The position numbers and the translations under genes are program-made. From contig NZ_JAGGQL010000005.1 of the NCBI RefSeq assembly GCF_018613315.1, forward strand, positions 389,048-453,047: a stretch of DNA of 64,000 nt, read 5' to 3'. Within the stretch, counting starts at the first letter, position 1. Each line of letters opens with the position of its first letter. This document shows positions 12,849 to 23,071 of this stretch, in pieces. This stretch comes from Bacillus sp. ISL-37. Lineage in GTDB: Bacteria > Bacillota > Bacilli > Bacillales > Cytobacillaceae. The notes beneath the pieces are model-generated. The model was not told the origin of the DNA. It did not search any database and saw only the letters and a list, made by a program, of their open reading frames with translations.

Positions 12849-12886
12849 CAAAAAACAAAAGAACTCCGGATAAAATTCCGGAGTTC
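12849..12886 (-). terminator. Terminator after ileS
   Basis: A perfect 10-bp stem GAACTCCGGA (12861-12870) with TCCGGAGTTC (12877-12886) is followed on the minus strand by a U-rich tract (12849-12860), 10 bases beyond the ileS stop. Confidence 0.9.
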
Positions 12887-12895
12887 AAGAGATGT

Positions 12896-15655
12896 TTAGT
12901 AATTTTCTTTTACAACAGTTGCACAGCGTTCACATAATGTTGGGTGTTCTTCAACCTTGCCGACTTCTGGTGTGACAACCCAGCATCTCTCACAAGTTTC
13001 GCCTTCAGCTTTTGTAACAACAATCGCTGTATTTTCAAGTTTGATCGCATGATCAGGAGCCTGGTCGTAGCTTCCTGCGACTTCGAACCCTGAAACAATG
13101 AACAGCTGGCTTAAGTTTTCAGAGATTGAATCCAAAAGCTCTTTTGTGCTGTCGTTTACGTATAAAGAAACCTTCGCAGTCAGGGACTTACCAATGACCT
13201 TCTGATTCCTAGCTTCTTCAAGAGCCTTCAGGACATCGTCACGTAGCTTCATGAATGCATTCCACTTGTTTTCAAGTGCTTCTGCATTTGCGATTTCCTT
13301 TGCTTCAGGCATATCTGTCAGCTGGACGCTGTCTTCCTTCGCTGAAGGAATGAATGCCCAAACCTCATCAGCTGTATGAGAAAGGATCGGTGCAGTCAGC
13401 TTAACCAATGCAAGCAAACTCTCGTGTAATACTGTCTGGATAGCTCGTCGCTCAGAGTTGTCTGTAGCTTCGATATATAAGACATCCTTTGCAAAATCCA
13501 GATAGAATGCACTTAAGTCAAGAGTACAGAAATTATTGACCGCATGGTAGACACCGGCAAATTCATAATTGTCATAAGCATTGTTTACATATTTGATCAA
13601 TTTGTTCAACTTCACGAGCATGAACTGATCAACTTCACGAAGCTGCTCGAATGGCACGGCATCAGTTTCAGGATTGAAATCAGAAAGGTTGCCAAGCAAG
13701 AATCTAAATGTGTTACGGATTTTACGGTACACTTCAGCAACCTGCTTCAGGATCGCGTCAGAAACACGTACGTCGGATTGATAATCGACGGATGCAACCC
13801 AAAGACGCAGGATATCGGCACCCAACTGGTTCATAACCTTCGCAGGAACGACAACGTTACCGATTGATTTACTCATCTTGCGGCCTTCTCCATCAAGTGC
13901 GAAACCGTGGCTCAGGACACCTTTGTATGGTGCTTTGCCTGTTACTGCAACTGCTGTAGATAATGATGAATTGAACCAGCCACGGTATTGGTCAGATCCT
14001 TCAAGATAAAGGTCTGCAGGGCGCTGGAGGTCATCACGCTCTACTAGAACTGCCTGGTGGGATGAGCCTGAGTCGAACCAAACATCCATGATGTCCGTTT
14101 CTTTCGTAAACTGTCCATTAGGGCTGCCAGGGTGGCTAAATCCTTCAGGGAGCAATTCCTTCGCTTCTTTTTCAAACCAGATATTAGAGCCTTGCTCACG
14201 GAAGAGGTTTGAGACATGGTCGATTGTTTCGTCCGTAATGATTTCTTCCCCGTTTTCTGCATAGAATACCGGAATTGGAACACCCCATGCACGCTGGCGG
14301 GAGATACACCAGTCACCGCGATCACGGACCATATTGAATAGTCTTGTTTCGCCCCATGCTGGTACCCATTTTGTTTCTTCAACAGCTTTTAGCAATTCGC
14401 CGCGGAAATCTTTGATCGACGCAAACCATTGTGCTGTCGCACGGAAGATAACAGGTTTTTTAGTTCTCCAGTCATGCGGGTAGGAGTGTGTGATGAAGCT
14501 TAGCTTCAGTAAAGCGCCAGCTTCTTCAAGCTTTTCTGTGATTGGCTTGTTCGCCTGATCATAGAATAAACCTTCAAAGCCTTCTGCTTCAGCTGTCATA
14601 ACACCCTTATCATCTACAGGGCATAAAACTTCAAGTCCATACTTCTGGCCAACATGGAAGTCATCCTCCCCGTGTCCTGGTGCAGTGTGGACACATCCTG
14701 TACCAGCATCTGTCGTTACGTGCTCGCCAAGCATGACAAGTGAAGTGCGGTCGTATAATGGATGCTTTGCAAGGACACCTTCAAGCTCTTTACCAGCAAG
14801 TTTCTTAACTGTTGAAGTATTTTCCCAGCCGATTTCATTCGTAACTGCTTCTAAAAGTTCTTCAGCAACAAGGAATTTCCTACCGTCAGCTTCTACAACA
14901 ACGTATGTCAATTCTGGGTGAACGGAGATTCCAAGGTTTGCCGGAATCGTCCATGGTGTTGTCGTCCAGATGACGATTTCAACATCCTGGTCAAGAACTC
15001 CTTTGCCGTCTTTAACAGGGAATCCAACATAGATCGATGCAGAACGCTTATCTTGATATTCAATCTCAGCTTCAGCAAGTGCTGATTCACTTGATGGTGA
15101 CCAGTAAACAGGCTTTTTCCCTTTGTAGATGTATCCCTTTTTGGCCATTTCGCCGAATACTTTGATTTGCTGTGCTTCATATTCAGGCTTCAAAGTGATA
15201 TAAGGATTTTCCCAATCACCTCTCACTCCCAGACGCTTGAACTGTTCACGCTGGTTATTGATTTGCTCATATGCATATTCTTCACATAGCTTCCTGAACT
15301 CAGCTACAGTCATTTCCTTGCGTTTTACACCCTTGTTCGTCAATGCCTGCTCGATTGGCAATCCATGAGTGTCCCAGCCAGGTACATATGGCGAACAATA
15401 ACCGCTCATTGATTTATAACGGACGATAAAATCTTTGAGGATTTTATTAAGTGCGTGACCCATATGGATATCTCCATTAGCGTATGGAGGTCCGTCATGC
15501 AGGATGAACAGCGGGCGTCCTTCTGTGTGCTTTTGAACCTTTTCATAAATATTCATTTCTTCCCATTTTGCCTGAATTTCAGGTTCCCTGTTCGGAAGGT
15601 TTCCGCGCATTGGAAACTCGGTCTTCGGCATGAGCAAAGTATCTTTGTACTCCAT
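12896..15655 (-). CDS. ileS: Isoleucyl-tRNA synthetase
   Basis: Class Ia synthetase charging tRNA-Ile. The 919 residues include the HIGH motif as [11 protein letters not shown] (about 60), the CP1 editing domain, KMSKS as [10 protein letters not shown] and a C-terminal zinc-binding CERCW...CERC pair. The open frame continues upstream to 15793, but that extension lies inside the T-box leader; the ATG at 15655 gives the usual N-terminus ([19 protein letters not shown]), so it was chosen. Regulated by the T-box upstream. The DivIVA-IleS-YlyA-LspA order is standard. Confidence 0.97.
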   Translation of the reverse strand: MEYKDTLLMPKTEFPMRGNLPNREPEIQAKWEEMNIYEKVQKHTEGRPLFILHDGPPYANGDIHMGHALNKILKDFIVRYKSMSGYCSPYVPGWDTHGLPIEQALTNKGVKRKEMTVAEFRKLCEEYAYEQINNQREQFKRLGVRGDWENPYITLKPEYEAQQIKVFGEMAKKGYIYKGKKPVYWSPSSESALAEAEIEYQDKRSASIYVGFPVKDGKGVLDQDVEIVIWTTTPWTIPANLGISVHPELTYVVVEADGRKFLVAEELLEAVTNEIGWENTSTVKKLAGKELEGVLAKHPLYDRTSLVMLGEHVTTDAGTGCVHTAPGHGEDDFHVGQKYGLEVLCPVDDKGVMTAEAEGFEGLFYDQANKPITEKLEEAGALLKLSFITHSYPHDWRTKKPVIFRATAQWFASIKDFRGELLKAVEETKWVPAWGETRLFNMVRDRGDWCISRQRAWGVPIPVFYAENGEEIITDETIDHVSNLFREQGSNIWFEKEAKELLPEGFSHPGSPNGQFTKETDIMDVWFDSGSSHQAVLVERDDLQRPADLYLEGSDQYRGWFNSSLSTAVAVTGKAPYKGVLSHGFALDGEGRKMSKSIGNVVVPAKVMNQLGADILRLWVASVDYQSDVRVSDAILKQVAEVYRKIRNTFRFLLGNLSDFNPETDAVPFEQLREVDQFMLVKLNKLIKYVNNAYDNYEFAGVYHAVNNFCTLDLSAFYLDFAKDVLYIEATDNSERRAIQTVLHESLLALVKLTAPILSHTADEVWAFIPSAKEDSVQLTDMPEAKEIANAEALENKWNAFMKLRDDVLKALEEARNQKVIGKSLTAKVSLYVNDSTKELLDSISENLSQLFIVSGFEVAGSYDQAPDHAIKLENTAIVVTKAEGETCERCWVVTPEVGKVEEHPTLCERCATVVKENY

Positions 15656-15710
15656 TAGATTGATCCTCCTATTTTTACCGTTGCAATCACGAAAGAAACA
15701 ATAGTGAAAA

Positions 15711-16010
15711 TAAAAAAACCTCCTCATCCCTGAAAAGGGACGAGAAGGTTTATATTCCCGCGGTACCACCCTAAATAGACAAGGATTCATCATCCTGTCC
15801 TCTTAGCATTCTTAACGCGAATGTCACGCCTGTGCTTACTGATCCTAAAGGATGTTCAGCTCGGAACTATCGGGTGATTTTCTGGCTATCCGCTTGCAAT
15901 GGGCTTCCACCTTCCCCATTTCGCTGAAAAGCAAGCAACTGGAACGCCATACTGTCCCTGTCATCGTTTCTGTCATGTATTGCACTTTGTTATGAAATTA
16001 TATGCGAAAT
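15711..16010 (-). promoter_or_regulatory. T-box riboswitch of ileS
   Basis: The conserved T-box AGGGTGGTACCGCGGG is at 15757-15772 (minus strand), followed by a long terminator stem (arms within 15716-15751) and a U-run at 15711-15718. Upstream to about 16010 the leader contains the Stem I region. Such elements bind uncharged tRNA, here expected to be tRNA-Ile from the gene controlled. I could not assign the specifier codon with confidence. Confidence 0.93.
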
Positions 16011-16022
16011 AACGTCCCCGCG

Positions 16023-16544
16023 TCAAGCCAGTGAATCTTCTTCTTCTCTTGCAGCAGCCTTCAATTCTGTTGAATCCAATTCATATTCAAGCAGATGATC
16101 CCAATCATCGGTGTTCAGCATATCCAGCTGCGCCTCGATCAGCATCTTGAACCTTGTTCTGAATACTTTTGACTGCTTCTTCAATTCTTCAATTTCCAGG
16201 GCGATTTTACGTGCCTTGGATAGAGATTCGTTGATGATCCGGTCAGCGTTCTTTTCCGCTTCCTTGACGATCAGCTTTGCTTCCTTTTGCGCATTGCGGC
16301 GAACTTCTTCCCCAGCTTCTTGGGCAATCACGATTGATTTATTCAAGGTTTCTTCTATATTTGTAAAATGGCCAAGCCTGGAATTCATTTCATTTAGCTT
16401 TTCTTCCATCTCTTTTTTTTCACGGATAATTAGTTCGTAGTCCTTGATCACATTGTCAAGAAACTCATTTACTTCATCTTCATCATACCCGCGAAATCCT
16501 TTATTGAATTCTTTGTTGTGTATATCTAACGGCGTTAAAGGCAT
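16023..16544 (-). CDS. divIVA: Septum/pole-targeting protein DivIVA
   Basis: DivIVA recognises curved membrane at poles and septa and recruits MinJ/MinCD and, in sporulation, RacA. The protein (173 aa) has the lipid-binding N-domain MPLTPLDIHNKEFNKGFRGY, then long coiled coil (about 30-130) and an acidic tail. The ATG at 16544 with GGAGGTGG upstream was chosen over a frame that extends to 16769. It is the last gene of the division cluster on this side. Confidence 0.96.
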   Translation of the reverse strand: MPLTPLDIHNKEFNKGFRGYDEDEVNEFLDNVIKDYELIIREKKEMEEKLNEMNSRLGHFTNIEETLNKSIVIAQEAGEEVRRNAQKEAKLIVKEAEKNADRIINESLSKARKIALEIEELKKQSKVFRTRFKMLIEAQLDMLNTDDWDHLLEYELDSTELKAAAREEEDSLA

Positions 16545-16635
16545 TACGCCACCTCCCATTAAGTTATAATCCTTTATGTACTTAAAGCAATGATTCGACA
16601 AATAAACTAAAAATCCTTCTTCTATTACTATATAA

Positions 16636-17409
16636 TTATTTTTTTCTCCCGGCAATAACTCGATATTTATCTTTTTTTGTTTTCCCGTCAATTGTGATGA
16701 TTTTCGCACGCCCGTAACCACGTGCTGAAATAACATCACCTTCACCGCATTCAAAAGCAGTATTTTCAATCGCAGTCCAATTAACCTTTACTTGGCCATG
16801 CTGGATGAGTAACTGAGATTTTTGCCTTGAGATATTGAACAGTGCGGACATGACGGTATCCAGACGCAATGACGAAACGGTAGTGTTCATTTCATTCCAT
16901 TCCTCAGTAATTCCCACTGCCATTTCAAGCGGAAGCTCTGACAAGCCAATCGAAGCTCTGCCGATTGATTCTAATTGAAGCCCGATGTAATCGGCGATTT
17001 CCTCAGCTGCGAAAAATTGCACAACATCTCCGTCAATCAGGATATCTCCAAATTTCCCACGCTTCAAGCCAAGTGACATCAGGCTGCCCAAAACTTGACG
17101 GTGTTCGATATTCACAAACTTCTTTGCATATTCAATACCAAAAAGCTTTACCTGGAAATCATCTTCTTTAACTTCCATATACTCTGGAAAAAGAAATGCC
17201 CGTTTTCTCTCGGTACCTGGTGCACCGCCAAACAGTTCCCACTTAACATCGGGATGCTTGCCGATAACGGTAGACAAGATTTGCTGCTCCCTCGGATCCA
17301 AAAAATCAGTCAATTTCGGGGCATAGTTTTGTTCAACATACTCTTTCCAGTTAATGACCTGATCGATAAATTCCCGTTCCTCGGGACGGAAATGCTGGTA
17401 AATACTCAT
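16636..17409 (-). CDS. ylmH: S4-domain RNA-binding protein YlmH
   Basis: 257-residue protein with an N-terminal domain typical of the family and a C-terminal S4 RNA-binding domain (about 180-255: LDTVMSALFNISRQKSQLLI followed by GQVKVNW and GDVISARGYGRAKI). In Firmicutes YlmH binds ribosomes carrying stalled peptidyl-tRNA and acts in a rescue pathway; this is family knowledge. It lies in the ylm operon between ylmG and divIVA. Confidence 0.93.
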   Translation of the reverse strand: MSIYQHFRPEEREFIDQVINWKEYVEQNYAPKLTDFLDPREQQILSTVIGKHPDVKWELFGGAPGTERKRAFLFPEYMEVKEDDFQVKLFGIEYAKKFVNIEHRQVLGSLMSLGLKRGKFGDILIDGDVVQFFAAEEIADYIGLQLESIGRASIGLSELPLEMAVGITEEWNEMNTTVSSLRLDTVMSALFNISRQKSQLLIQHGQVKVNWTAIENTAFECGEGDVISARGYGRAKIITIDGKTKKDKYRVIAGRKK

Positions 17410-17449
17410 TTTGTACTCCTTTTACATTTAAAACATTAATAGAAAATAA

Positions 17450-17472
17450 GCAGGGTCTGATTCAGACCCTGC
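17450..17472 (-). terminator. Hairpin between ylmG and ylmH
   Basis: Perfect 11-bp inverted repeat GCAGGGTCTGA / TCAGACCCTGC with almost no loop, 20 bases after the ylmG stop. On the minus strand it is followed by TTATTTTCTATT, a moderate U-tract. It may partly terminate between ylmG and ylmH or stabilise the upstream mRNA. Confidence 0.65.
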
Positions 17473-17492
17473 AAGACAAGAAATGATCTTTA

Positions 17493-17753
17493 TTAAAACC
17501 ATGCAGCCAGCTGATACAATCCACTGACAGCAAAACGCAATACAAGGAACGCAACGATTGGCGAAATATCAATCATGCCGATTGAAGGAACAATCCGTCG
17601 GAAAGGCTCCAGGAAAGGTTCGCAAATACGTGCTAAAAATTGTCCGATTGCTGTTTCTCTGGCATTAGGGAACCATGACATGAAAATATAAATAATCAAG
17701 GCCCACTGATAAAGACTGACTATCTGAGCTATTATGCCTATTACTAAATCCAT
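17493..17753 (-). CDS. ylmG: YggT-family membrane protein YlmG
   Basis: 86-residue membrane protein with two hydrophobic segments (about 5-28 and 60-82) and the YggT signature around [20 protein letters not shown]. Family members occur next to sepF in Gram-positive bacteria and cyanobacteria and are linked to division or envelope roles that are not well defined. It starts six bases after sepF ends. Confidence 0.92.
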   Translation of the reverse strand: MDLVIGIIAQIVSLYQWALIIYIFMSWFPNARETAIGQFLARICEPFLEPFRRIVPSIGMIDISPIVAFLVLRFAVSGLYQLAAWF

Positions 17754-17758
17754 TTACT

Positions 17759-18199
17759 CTACCACCTCGACTCTTGGTAATCCCGCTCCTGCATCAGTTC
17801 AGAAATATTTCCTGTTACTTCTACATTATCCGGGGTACATAAGAAGATATTCATGCCGATCCGCTGGATATCCCCGCTGATCGCATAGACTGTTCCGCTG
17901 AGGAAATCTACTATACGCCTTGCCTGATCCTGTTCGATACGCTGCAGGTTCACAACAACTGCCCGGCGATTTTTTAAATGATCAGCAATATCCTGTGCTT
18001 CCGCATACATTCTAGGTTCCATCAGGATCACTTTCGAAGACTTTTGCACACTCTGCAGGCTTACCACATTCTGCTTTTGCTGAACAGGCTGTTTATTGGG
18101 CTTGAAAGGCTCAGCTTCTCCCTCGAGCATTTCCTCATCATTATAGTCATATTCATCTTCCAGGAAAAAAAATGTCTTAATTTTTGATTTTAAGCTCAT
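17759..18199 (-). CDS. sepF: Cell division protein SepF
   Basis: SepF binds FtsZ and membrane, forming rings that bundle FtsZ polymers. The protein (146 aa) has the N-terminal amphipathic membrane anchor [16 protein letters not shown], an acidic linker and the conserved C-domain (about 60-140) with [20 protein letters not shown] and [15 protein letters not shown]. The ATG at 18199 has GGAGGTG upstream and gives the family N-terminus; the frame extends a further seven codons upstream without one. It follows ylmE by one base. Confidence 0.95.
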   Translation of the reverse strand: MSLKSKIKTFFFLEDEYDYNDEEMLEGEAEPFKPNKQPVQQKQNVVSLQSVQKSSKVILMEPRMYAEAQDIADHLKNRRAVVVNLQRIEQDQARRIVDFLSGTVYAISGDIQRIGMNIFLCTPDNVEVTGNISELMQERDYQESRW

Positions 18200-18200
18200 A

Positions 18201-18887
18201 TTAATGCACCTCCGATTCATTGCCTACCAAGGCAGTGCCAATACGCACCATTGTTGATCCTTCTTCAACAGCTATTTGAAAGTCATTTGACATTCCCATT
18301 GACAGTTCATTACATGGTGCAAATTCAAGTTTCCGCGATTGTATATCTGCTTGCAGCCTTTTCATTGTCCTGAAGCAATCCCTGATCACTTGCTCATCCT
18401 CCGTTAAAGGGGCCATCGTCATCAATCCGCTGATTTCAATATTGGAAAACTGCTTCAGTTCTTTTACAAAACCAATGACATCATCCGGTTTTAACCCATG
18501 CTTGCTCTCTTCGCCGGATGCATTGACCTGGATCAGACATCTCACTTTTGAACCTGATCGTTTATTGATTTCTTTTGCAAGTGACAGCCTGTCCAATGAA
18601 TGGATATATGTAACATGCTCAATGATGTTTTTCACTTTTCTCGTTTGCAGCGTCCCAATAAAATGCCAGACCGGCTTGTCCCCTAATTGGCCAATTTTAT
18701 GAAGCAGTCCTTCATCCCGATTTTCGCCAAGATGGGTGACCCCAGCATCAACGGCTTCCTGTGCCCGTTCTGGTGAAACATATTTAGTTACCGCAATAAT
18801 CTTGATTTCTTCTGGATTACGCCCGGCTTTGTTACAGGCATCTGCTATTTGATTCTGGATAACCTCCAGATTTTCTCTGACTTTCAT
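18201..18887 (-). CDS. ylmE: Pyridoxal phosphate homeostasis protein (YggS/PROSC family)
   Basis: PLP-binding protein of 228 aa with a TIM-barrel fold like alanine racemase. The PLP lysine is in [13 protein letters not shown] near residue 34, and the phosphate-binding region includes [20 protein letters not shown]. Family members buffer free PLP. The ATG overlaps the ylmD stop (TAATG), so the pair is translationally coupled. Confidence 0.94.
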   Translation of the reverse strand: MKVRENLEVIQNQIADACNKAGRNPEEIKIIAVTKYVSPERAQEAVDAGVTHLGENRDEGLLHKIGQLGDKPVWHFIGTLQTRKVKNIIEHVTYIHSLDRLSLAKEINKRSGSKVRCLIQVNASGEESKHGLKPDDVIGFVKELKQFSNIEISGLMTMAPLTEDEQVIRDCFRTMKRLQADIQSRKLEFAPCNELSMGMSNDFQIAVEEGSTMVRIGTALVGNESEVH

Positions 18888-19717
18888 TATGGATGGCTAT
18901 CCTCCTTCCAGCCGATATAAGCCATCATTCGGCCTGCATTACCCTTATCCCGTCTGTGGGAATAGAAATGCTCACTATGGCAGCTAGTGCAATAATCGGT
19001 TACATGTATATTCCCGTCTTCTACCCCTGTCTTTAACAGAATCTGACGGTTCAATTCCTTTAAATCGAGAGAATATTGACCTTCACTAACTTGATTATAT
19101 GGTAATATATCGACACCATCTAGTATATTTTTCACTAAATTGATGACTCTCTCATCAACAATATAACATTTTTTGCATATTGATGGGCCTATAATGGCAG
19201 AAATTTTTTCTGTTTTTGCGCCATTTTGCTGAAATTTGCTGACCATTTCCGCCGCAATACCGTGAACAGTGCCTTTCCAGCCAGCGTGAGCGACCCCGAT
19301 CAGCCTGGTCTCCGGTTCAATAAAATAAAGCGGGACACAGTCTGCAAAACAAAGTGTCAGCAGGATCCCTTGCTCATCTGTCAGAAAGCCATCCGTTCTT
19401 GAAAAAGAAGTATCATAGGTCGTTGAGCCTCTTCCTTGATCCGATTTTCCGATTTTGGCGATGCTGATATCATGAGTTTGTTCTGCTCCAACCCATCTGG
19501 AAAGGGGAAATTCGATCTTATCGGCCAGCAGGAGACGATTTTCACAAACAGCATTCTGCTCGTCTCCTACATGAAAGCCGAAGTTCAAACCCGAAAAAGC
19601 ATCCTGCTGGCTCACGCCACCGTTCTTCGTTGTGAACCCAACCTCAAGCCCAGGATAACGCTCCATCCACTCTTTAATTTTAAAATATTCCTGGCTTTCT
19701 AAGATGAATGGTTCCAT
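18887..19717 (-). CDS. ylmD: Purine-nucleoside phosphorylase / polyphenol oxidase family protein (YfiH type)
   Basis: 276-residue protein of the multicopper-polyphenol-oxidase-like/YfiH family, related to PgeF and human LACC1. Metal-binding signatures are visible: LCFADCVPLYF, GVAHAGWKGTVHGIA, GPSICKKCYIVDERV and a C-terminal CTSCHSEHFYSHRRDKGNAG. E. coli PgeF edits peptidoglycan precursors and several relatives have nucleoside phosphorylase activity; which applies here is open. First gene of the ylmDE-sepF-ylmG run. Confidence 0.92.
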   Translation of the reverse strand: MEPFILESQEYFKIKEWMERYPGLEVGFTTKNGGVSQQDAFSGLNFGFHVGDEQNAVCENRLLLADKIEFPLSRWVGAEQTHDISIAKIGKSDQGRGSTTYDTSFSRTDGFLTDEQGILLTLCFADCVPLYFIEPETRLIGVAHAGWKGTVHGIAAEMVSKFQQNGAKTEKISAIIGPSICKKCYIVDERVINLVKNILDGVDILPYNQVSEGQYSLDLKELNRQILLKTGVEDGNIHVTDYCTSCHSEHFYSHRRDKGNAGRMMAYIGWKEDSHP

Positions 19718-19783
19718 ATTTTTACCTCACACGTTTTTGTCTAGTTTATCACATACAAACCGCAATACAACAGTATTACGATG

Positions 19784-20059
19784 TTACTCATCACCGTCAC
19801 TTTTTTGTTGCAGATATCCCCCGCTGTCTTTATACCGGACTAAAATGACATCTTCACCTATTTTCAGGATATTTGTCCAGGGAATCACAACCTCATCTTC
19901 CTTTCCGAAGAATCCCAGCACCTTACCTGAACTCCCAATCACAACAGCTTCGATTTTACCCGTATTTAAATTGATTTCAAAATCCTCTATATTACCAAGC
20001 CTTTTTCCATCCGAAACATTCACGACATCTTTAACTTGAAATTCTGTCACCTTAACCAT
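19784..20059 (-). CDS. ylmC: PRC-barrel protein YlmC/YmxH
   Basis: 91-residue single PRC-barrel domain, with the typical VSDGKRLGNIEDFEINLNTG and VIPWTNILKIGEDVILVR segments. Widely conserved in spore formers next to sigG; a sporulation link is suggested by position and family distribution only. ATG with GAGGGAT upstream. Confidence 0.88.
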   Translation of the reverse strand: MVKVTEFQVKDVVNVSDGKRLGNIEDFEINLNTGKIEAVVIGSSGKVLGFFGKEDEVVIPWTNILKIGEDVILVRYKDSGGYLQQKSDGDE

Positions 20060-20204
20060 ATAGATCCCTCCGGATTTCGCTTTGGCATTAATTAGCCCTT
20101 ATATAAAATATATGAAGGGGAAACAGATGTATGAATTACTTCAGTGGATCTTGAATTTTATAGAGTCGTCCTACTTCGTAATGCCCTTGTATAAAACAAA
20201 GAAC

Positions 20205-20324
20205 AAAAAAGCGCAAGCGCCTTGTTCAGCCCCGACAAGCGCTGGAGGGCCGACCAGTGAAGTCGTTCTTTGACTTCATTGGGCGGACCGAAGCGACTCG
20301 AGGGGCTAGGCGCTGGAGCTGGAT
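20205..20324 (+). repeat. Dispersed multi-hairpin repeat, copy 2
   Basis: Shorter copy (about 120 bp) of the family seen at 11893, lacking the middle CACATCGTGTG hairpin. It keeps the ends and the internal stem TGAAGTC/GACTTCA; the flanking arm bases differ from copy 1 (CCGACCAG with TTGGGCGG in place of CCTGACAG with TTGTCAGG), so pairing is mostly preserved by paired changes. The rest of the gap 20060-20402 shows no gene. Confidence 0.9.
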
Positions 20325-20380
20325 TAAAAATACTACATGTATTTATCCAACTAAATAATTTTTATAATTTCCTAAACGAT

Positions 20381-20404
20381 AAAAAAGCTGCCAAAAGGCA
20401 GCTT
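20381..20404 (-). terminator. Terminator of sigG
   Basis: Stem AAGCTGCC (20385-20392) with GGCAGCTT (20397-20404) and a U-run (20381-20386) on the minus strand. The stem overlaps the last bases of the sigG stop codon. Confidence 0.88.
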
Positions 20405-21182
20405 AGCTTTGGATATTCTTATTCATTTGTTTGATGGCTGCTTTTTCAAGACGGGACACCTGGGCTTGTGAGATGCCGATTTCATCGGCTACCTCCATTT
20501 GTGTCTTACCCTGGAAGAATCTCTTCCTTAGAATCAACTTTTCACGCTCATTCAGGCGTCTCATACCTTCCTTCAAGGCGATTTCTTCAATCCAGTTTGT
20601 ATCCTTGTTCCGTTCATCACTTAGCTGGTCCATCACATAGATTGGATCTCCGCCATCGTTATAGATCGGTTCAAATAAGGACACGGGATCCTGAATCGCA
20701 TCAAGAGCGAAGACAATTTCCTCGTGAGGTACCTCTAGAACCTTGGCGATTTCTTCCGCAGTTGGTTCCCTTGATGCCTCACTCATCAGCCTTTCGCGTA
20801 CCTGAAGCGCTTTATAGGCTATATCCCTTAATGAGCGCGAGACTCTGATTGGATTATTATCTCGTAAATACCGTCTAATTTCACCGATGATCATCGGGAC
20901 GGCATAGGTGGAAAACTTAACATTTTGTCCCAAATCAAAATTATCAATGGACTTCATAAGACCTATACATCCGACCTGAAATAGGTCGTCAACAAACTCG
21001 CCCCGGTTGTTAAAACGCTGGATTACACTTAAAACAAGCCTCAGGTTCCCATTCACAAGTTTCTCTCTTGCTGTGATGTCACCGCTTTGCATTTCTCTAA
21101 AAAGTTTTCTCATTTCCTCGTTTTTAAGAACGGGAAGCTTTGATGTATCAACACCGCAAATTTCAACTTTGTTTCGTGTCAA
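20403..21182 (-). CDS. sigG: Sporulation sigma factor SigG (late forespore)
   Basis: Sigma-G directs late forespore genes after engulfment. 259 residues with sigma-70 regions 2, 3 and 4: VQ/LFQVGCIGLMKSIDNFDLG (region 2), region 3 around ANEIAKVLEVP-like sequence, and the region 4 helix-turn-helix KTQMEVADEIGISQAQVSRL. N-terminus TRNKVEICGVDTSKLPVLKN is typical. The start is TTG with AGGAGG seven bases upstream. A sigma-F-like promoter precedes it, with sigE further upstream. Confidence 0.97.
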   Translation of the reverse strand: MTRNKVEICGVDTSKLPVLKNEEMRKLFREMQSGDITAREKLVNGNLRLVLSVIQRFNNRGEFVDDLFQVGCIGLMKSIDNFDLGQNVKFSTYAVPMIIGEIRRYLRDNNPIRVSRSLRDIAYKALQVRERLMSEASREPTAEEIAKVLEVPHEEIVFALDAIQDPVSLFEPIYNDGGDPIYVMDQLSDERNKDTNWIEEIALKEGMRRLNEREKLILRKRFFQGKTQMEVADEIGISQAQVSRLEKAAIKQMNKNIQS

Positions 21183-21217
21183 TCTTTTCCCTCCTCACAG
21201 GAGCTGCTGTCAAAAAT

Positions 21218-21246
21218 CAGTATCTCCGCAGGAAGGAAAAATATGC
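21218..21246 (-). promoter_or_regulatory. Candidate sigma-F promoter of sigG
   Basis: Minus strand: GCATA (21242-21246), 14 bases, then GGAGATACTG (21218-21227). Both parts fit the known forespore sigma-F pattern (GYWTA, then GGnrAnAnT). In B. subtilis sigG is transcribed by sigma-F, so position and sequence agree. Confidence 0.75.
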
Positions 21247-21354
21247 ACTATTTACCTAAAGCCTGGACTGGATTCAGGAAGAATCAGCCAGGAAAACCGC
21301 CAAGTTATCACTTTTATCAGAGAGAAAAAAATTTTTTTATAGAAAATTTTTCTG

Positions 21355-22074
21355 CTATACCATTTTATTGAATTCTTTACGCAAACGTTTGATGATTCTT
21401 TTTTCCAGACGTGAAATATAAGATTGTGAAATTCCTAGCATATCCGCTACATCCTTTTGTGTCTTTTCCTCGCCACTCCCAAGACCAAAACGCAATTCCA
21501 TGATTTGCTTTTCACGATCGGAAAGTTGCTGCAGCGCTTTAACCAGCAATTTTTTATCCACATTGGACTCAAGGTCCTTTGTGATAATATCGTCATCTGT
21601 TCCAAGAACATCGGACAAAAGCAGTTCATTTCCATCCCAATCAATATTCAAAGGCTCGTCAAAGGAAACCTCCGACCGCAGTTTATTATTCCTTCGCAAA
21701 TACATCAGGATTTCATTTTCAATACATCTAGAAGCGTAGGTCGCTAGCTTAATTTTCTTCTCAGGATTGAACGTATTGACCGCCTTAATCAATCCGATTG
21801 TTCCGATACTGATTAAGTCTTCAATATTAATGCCCGTGTTTTCGAATTTTCGCGCGATGTAGACAACGAGTCTCAAATTCCTTTCGATGAGAATCGACCT
21901 TGCCGCTTTATCCCCATTTGGAAGTTTGTTCAAAAGCACTTCTTCCTCTTCTTTCGTTAAAGGAGGTGGCAACGCTTCGCTACCGCCGATATAATATATT
22001 TCATCTGTTTTCAAGCCCAGTTTCATTAATAATTTATACCAGTAATAGGATATCCGAAGCCGCAAATTTTTCAT
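21355..22074 (-). CDS. sigE: Sporulation sigma factor SigE (early mother cell), pro-form
   Basis: Sigma-E drives early mother-cell genes. It is made as an inactive precursor; the N-terminal pro-sequence and membrane-associated stretch ([20 protein letters not shown]) is cut by SpoIIGA. Sigma region 2 ([20 protein letters not shown]) and region 4 ([20 protein letters not shown]) are clear. The ATG at 22074 with GGAGGA was chosen because it gives the known pro-SigE N-terminus; the longer frame to 22185 does not. Same operon as spoIIGA. Confidence 0.97.
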   Translation of the reverse strand: MKNLRLRISYYWYKLLMKLGLKTDEIYYIGGSEALPPPLTKEEEEVLLNKLPNGDKAARSILIERNLRLVVYIARKFENTGINIEDLISIGTIGLIKAVNTFNPEKKIKLATYASRCIENEILMYLRRNNKLRSEVSFDEPLNIDWDGNELLLSDVLGTDDDIITKDLESNVDKKLLVKALQQLSDREKQIMELRFGLGSGEEKTQKDVADMLGISQSYISRLEKRIIKRLRKEFNKMV

Positions 22075-22118
22075 TGATTGTCCTCCTTCTAAATTATGTA
22101 TTTCTGAGTATAGTAATA

Positions 22119-23057
22119 TTAGCTTACCTTCACCGTTGGCTCTTGTTTTGCCATCCCTGCCATCATTTTTGGATGGATAATACATTGAAAACTGCCATCA
22201 GCCGAAAGTTCCTGCGCAGTAAAAGATATTAACCCCTTTTCTGCAATATAAGTTCCTTGGTCTGTATGAATCTTGATCTTGTCAGGATTAAAGGCAATGA
22301 TTAACTGATGCTCTTGTCCGACTACCTTGCATGGAATGATTCTCATTCGATTTTCCAGCTGCTGCGAAAAATTTTCATCACCTGACAAAACACAATCGGG
22401 ATTTTCAGCAATTCTTTTGATTTCACTTGGCATACGATCCAAACAATCTGCTATGGATAAAATCATGACTGGCATTTTTGAGATAGGATCATAAAGCTGG
22501 TTGCCGCTATCTATCAGTCCTTTCATGTTAAAATCCATCTCCATGAACTGCACTTCAACTTTTGCCAGTGATTCATATTGAATCTTTGTCATTTCGAATT
22601 GTTCAATATTTCTCCTCGAAAAATGCCAGGCGAGCGGAAACCCCAGCAATACAAACAACCAGCTGATTGGATCGCCAAACCCTTTAATATGGTTCATGGC
22701 CACATTCGATGCCAGATTCATATCAAATTGGATAAAGTAATGTACTCCTGTCAAAGTGCCTCCAAGCAGAAAGGTCGTTACATAAAATGTCATAAGTGCC
22801 TTGAAGAAAAAACGGAATCTTTTATAGCCAAAAGCTGCCAGGACCATCAATATCGAAAAGAACAGTTTCCCCGCTGGGTGCCCCGCTGCAGCATGAAACG
22901 GAGTAATTGATAATATAATGAGCAGTGAACCTATAGCCCCTCCCAAACATAGCCGCCATAGCTTAACCTGTCTTTTCAGGATGATGGCAGTCAAGTAGAG
23001 TAGGAACGTATCAAATAATAAATTCAATGCCCAGATGACATCCAGATAGACCTTCAC
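22119..23057 (-). CDS. spoIIGA: Pro-sigma-E processing aspartic protease SpoIIGA
   Basis: SpoIIGA cleaves pro-SigE in the mother cell after a SpoIIR signal from the forespore. The N-terminal half has about five membrane segments (residues 5-155). The C-terminal half carries the retroviral-type protease motif [16 protein letters not shown] with the catalytic Asp near 183. 312 aa, GTG start with AGGAGG eight bases upstream. A dispersed repeat begins right behind this ribosome binding site, so the sporulation promoter must lie beyond it. Confidence 0.95.
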   Translation of the reverse strand: MKVYLDVIWALNLLFDTFLLYLTAIILKRQVKLWRLCLGGAIGSLLIILSITPFHAAAGHPAGKLFFSILMVLAAFGYKRFRFFFKALMTFYVTTFLLGGTLTGVHYFIQFDMNLASNVAMNHIKGFGDPISWLFVLLGFPLAWHFSRRNIEQFEMTKIQYESLAKVEVQFMEMDFNMKGLIDSGNQLYDPISKMPVMILSIADCLDRMPSEIKRIAENPDCVLSGDENFSQQLENRMRIIPCKVVGQEHQLIIAFNPDKIKIHTDQGTYIAEKGLISFTAQELSADGSFQCIIHPKMMAGMAKQEPTVKVS

Positions 23058-23071
23058 CTATCATCCTCCTA

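Noticed and set aside
15656..15793. 46-residue N-terminal extension of IleS
   Set aside because: This stretch is the T-box antiterminator/terminator region; the ATG at 15655 gives the normal synthetase N-terminus.
20082..20273. 63-codon plus-strand frame upstream of sigG
   Set aside because: Its second half is the dispersed repeat; the same peptide would appear wherever the repeat is inserted.
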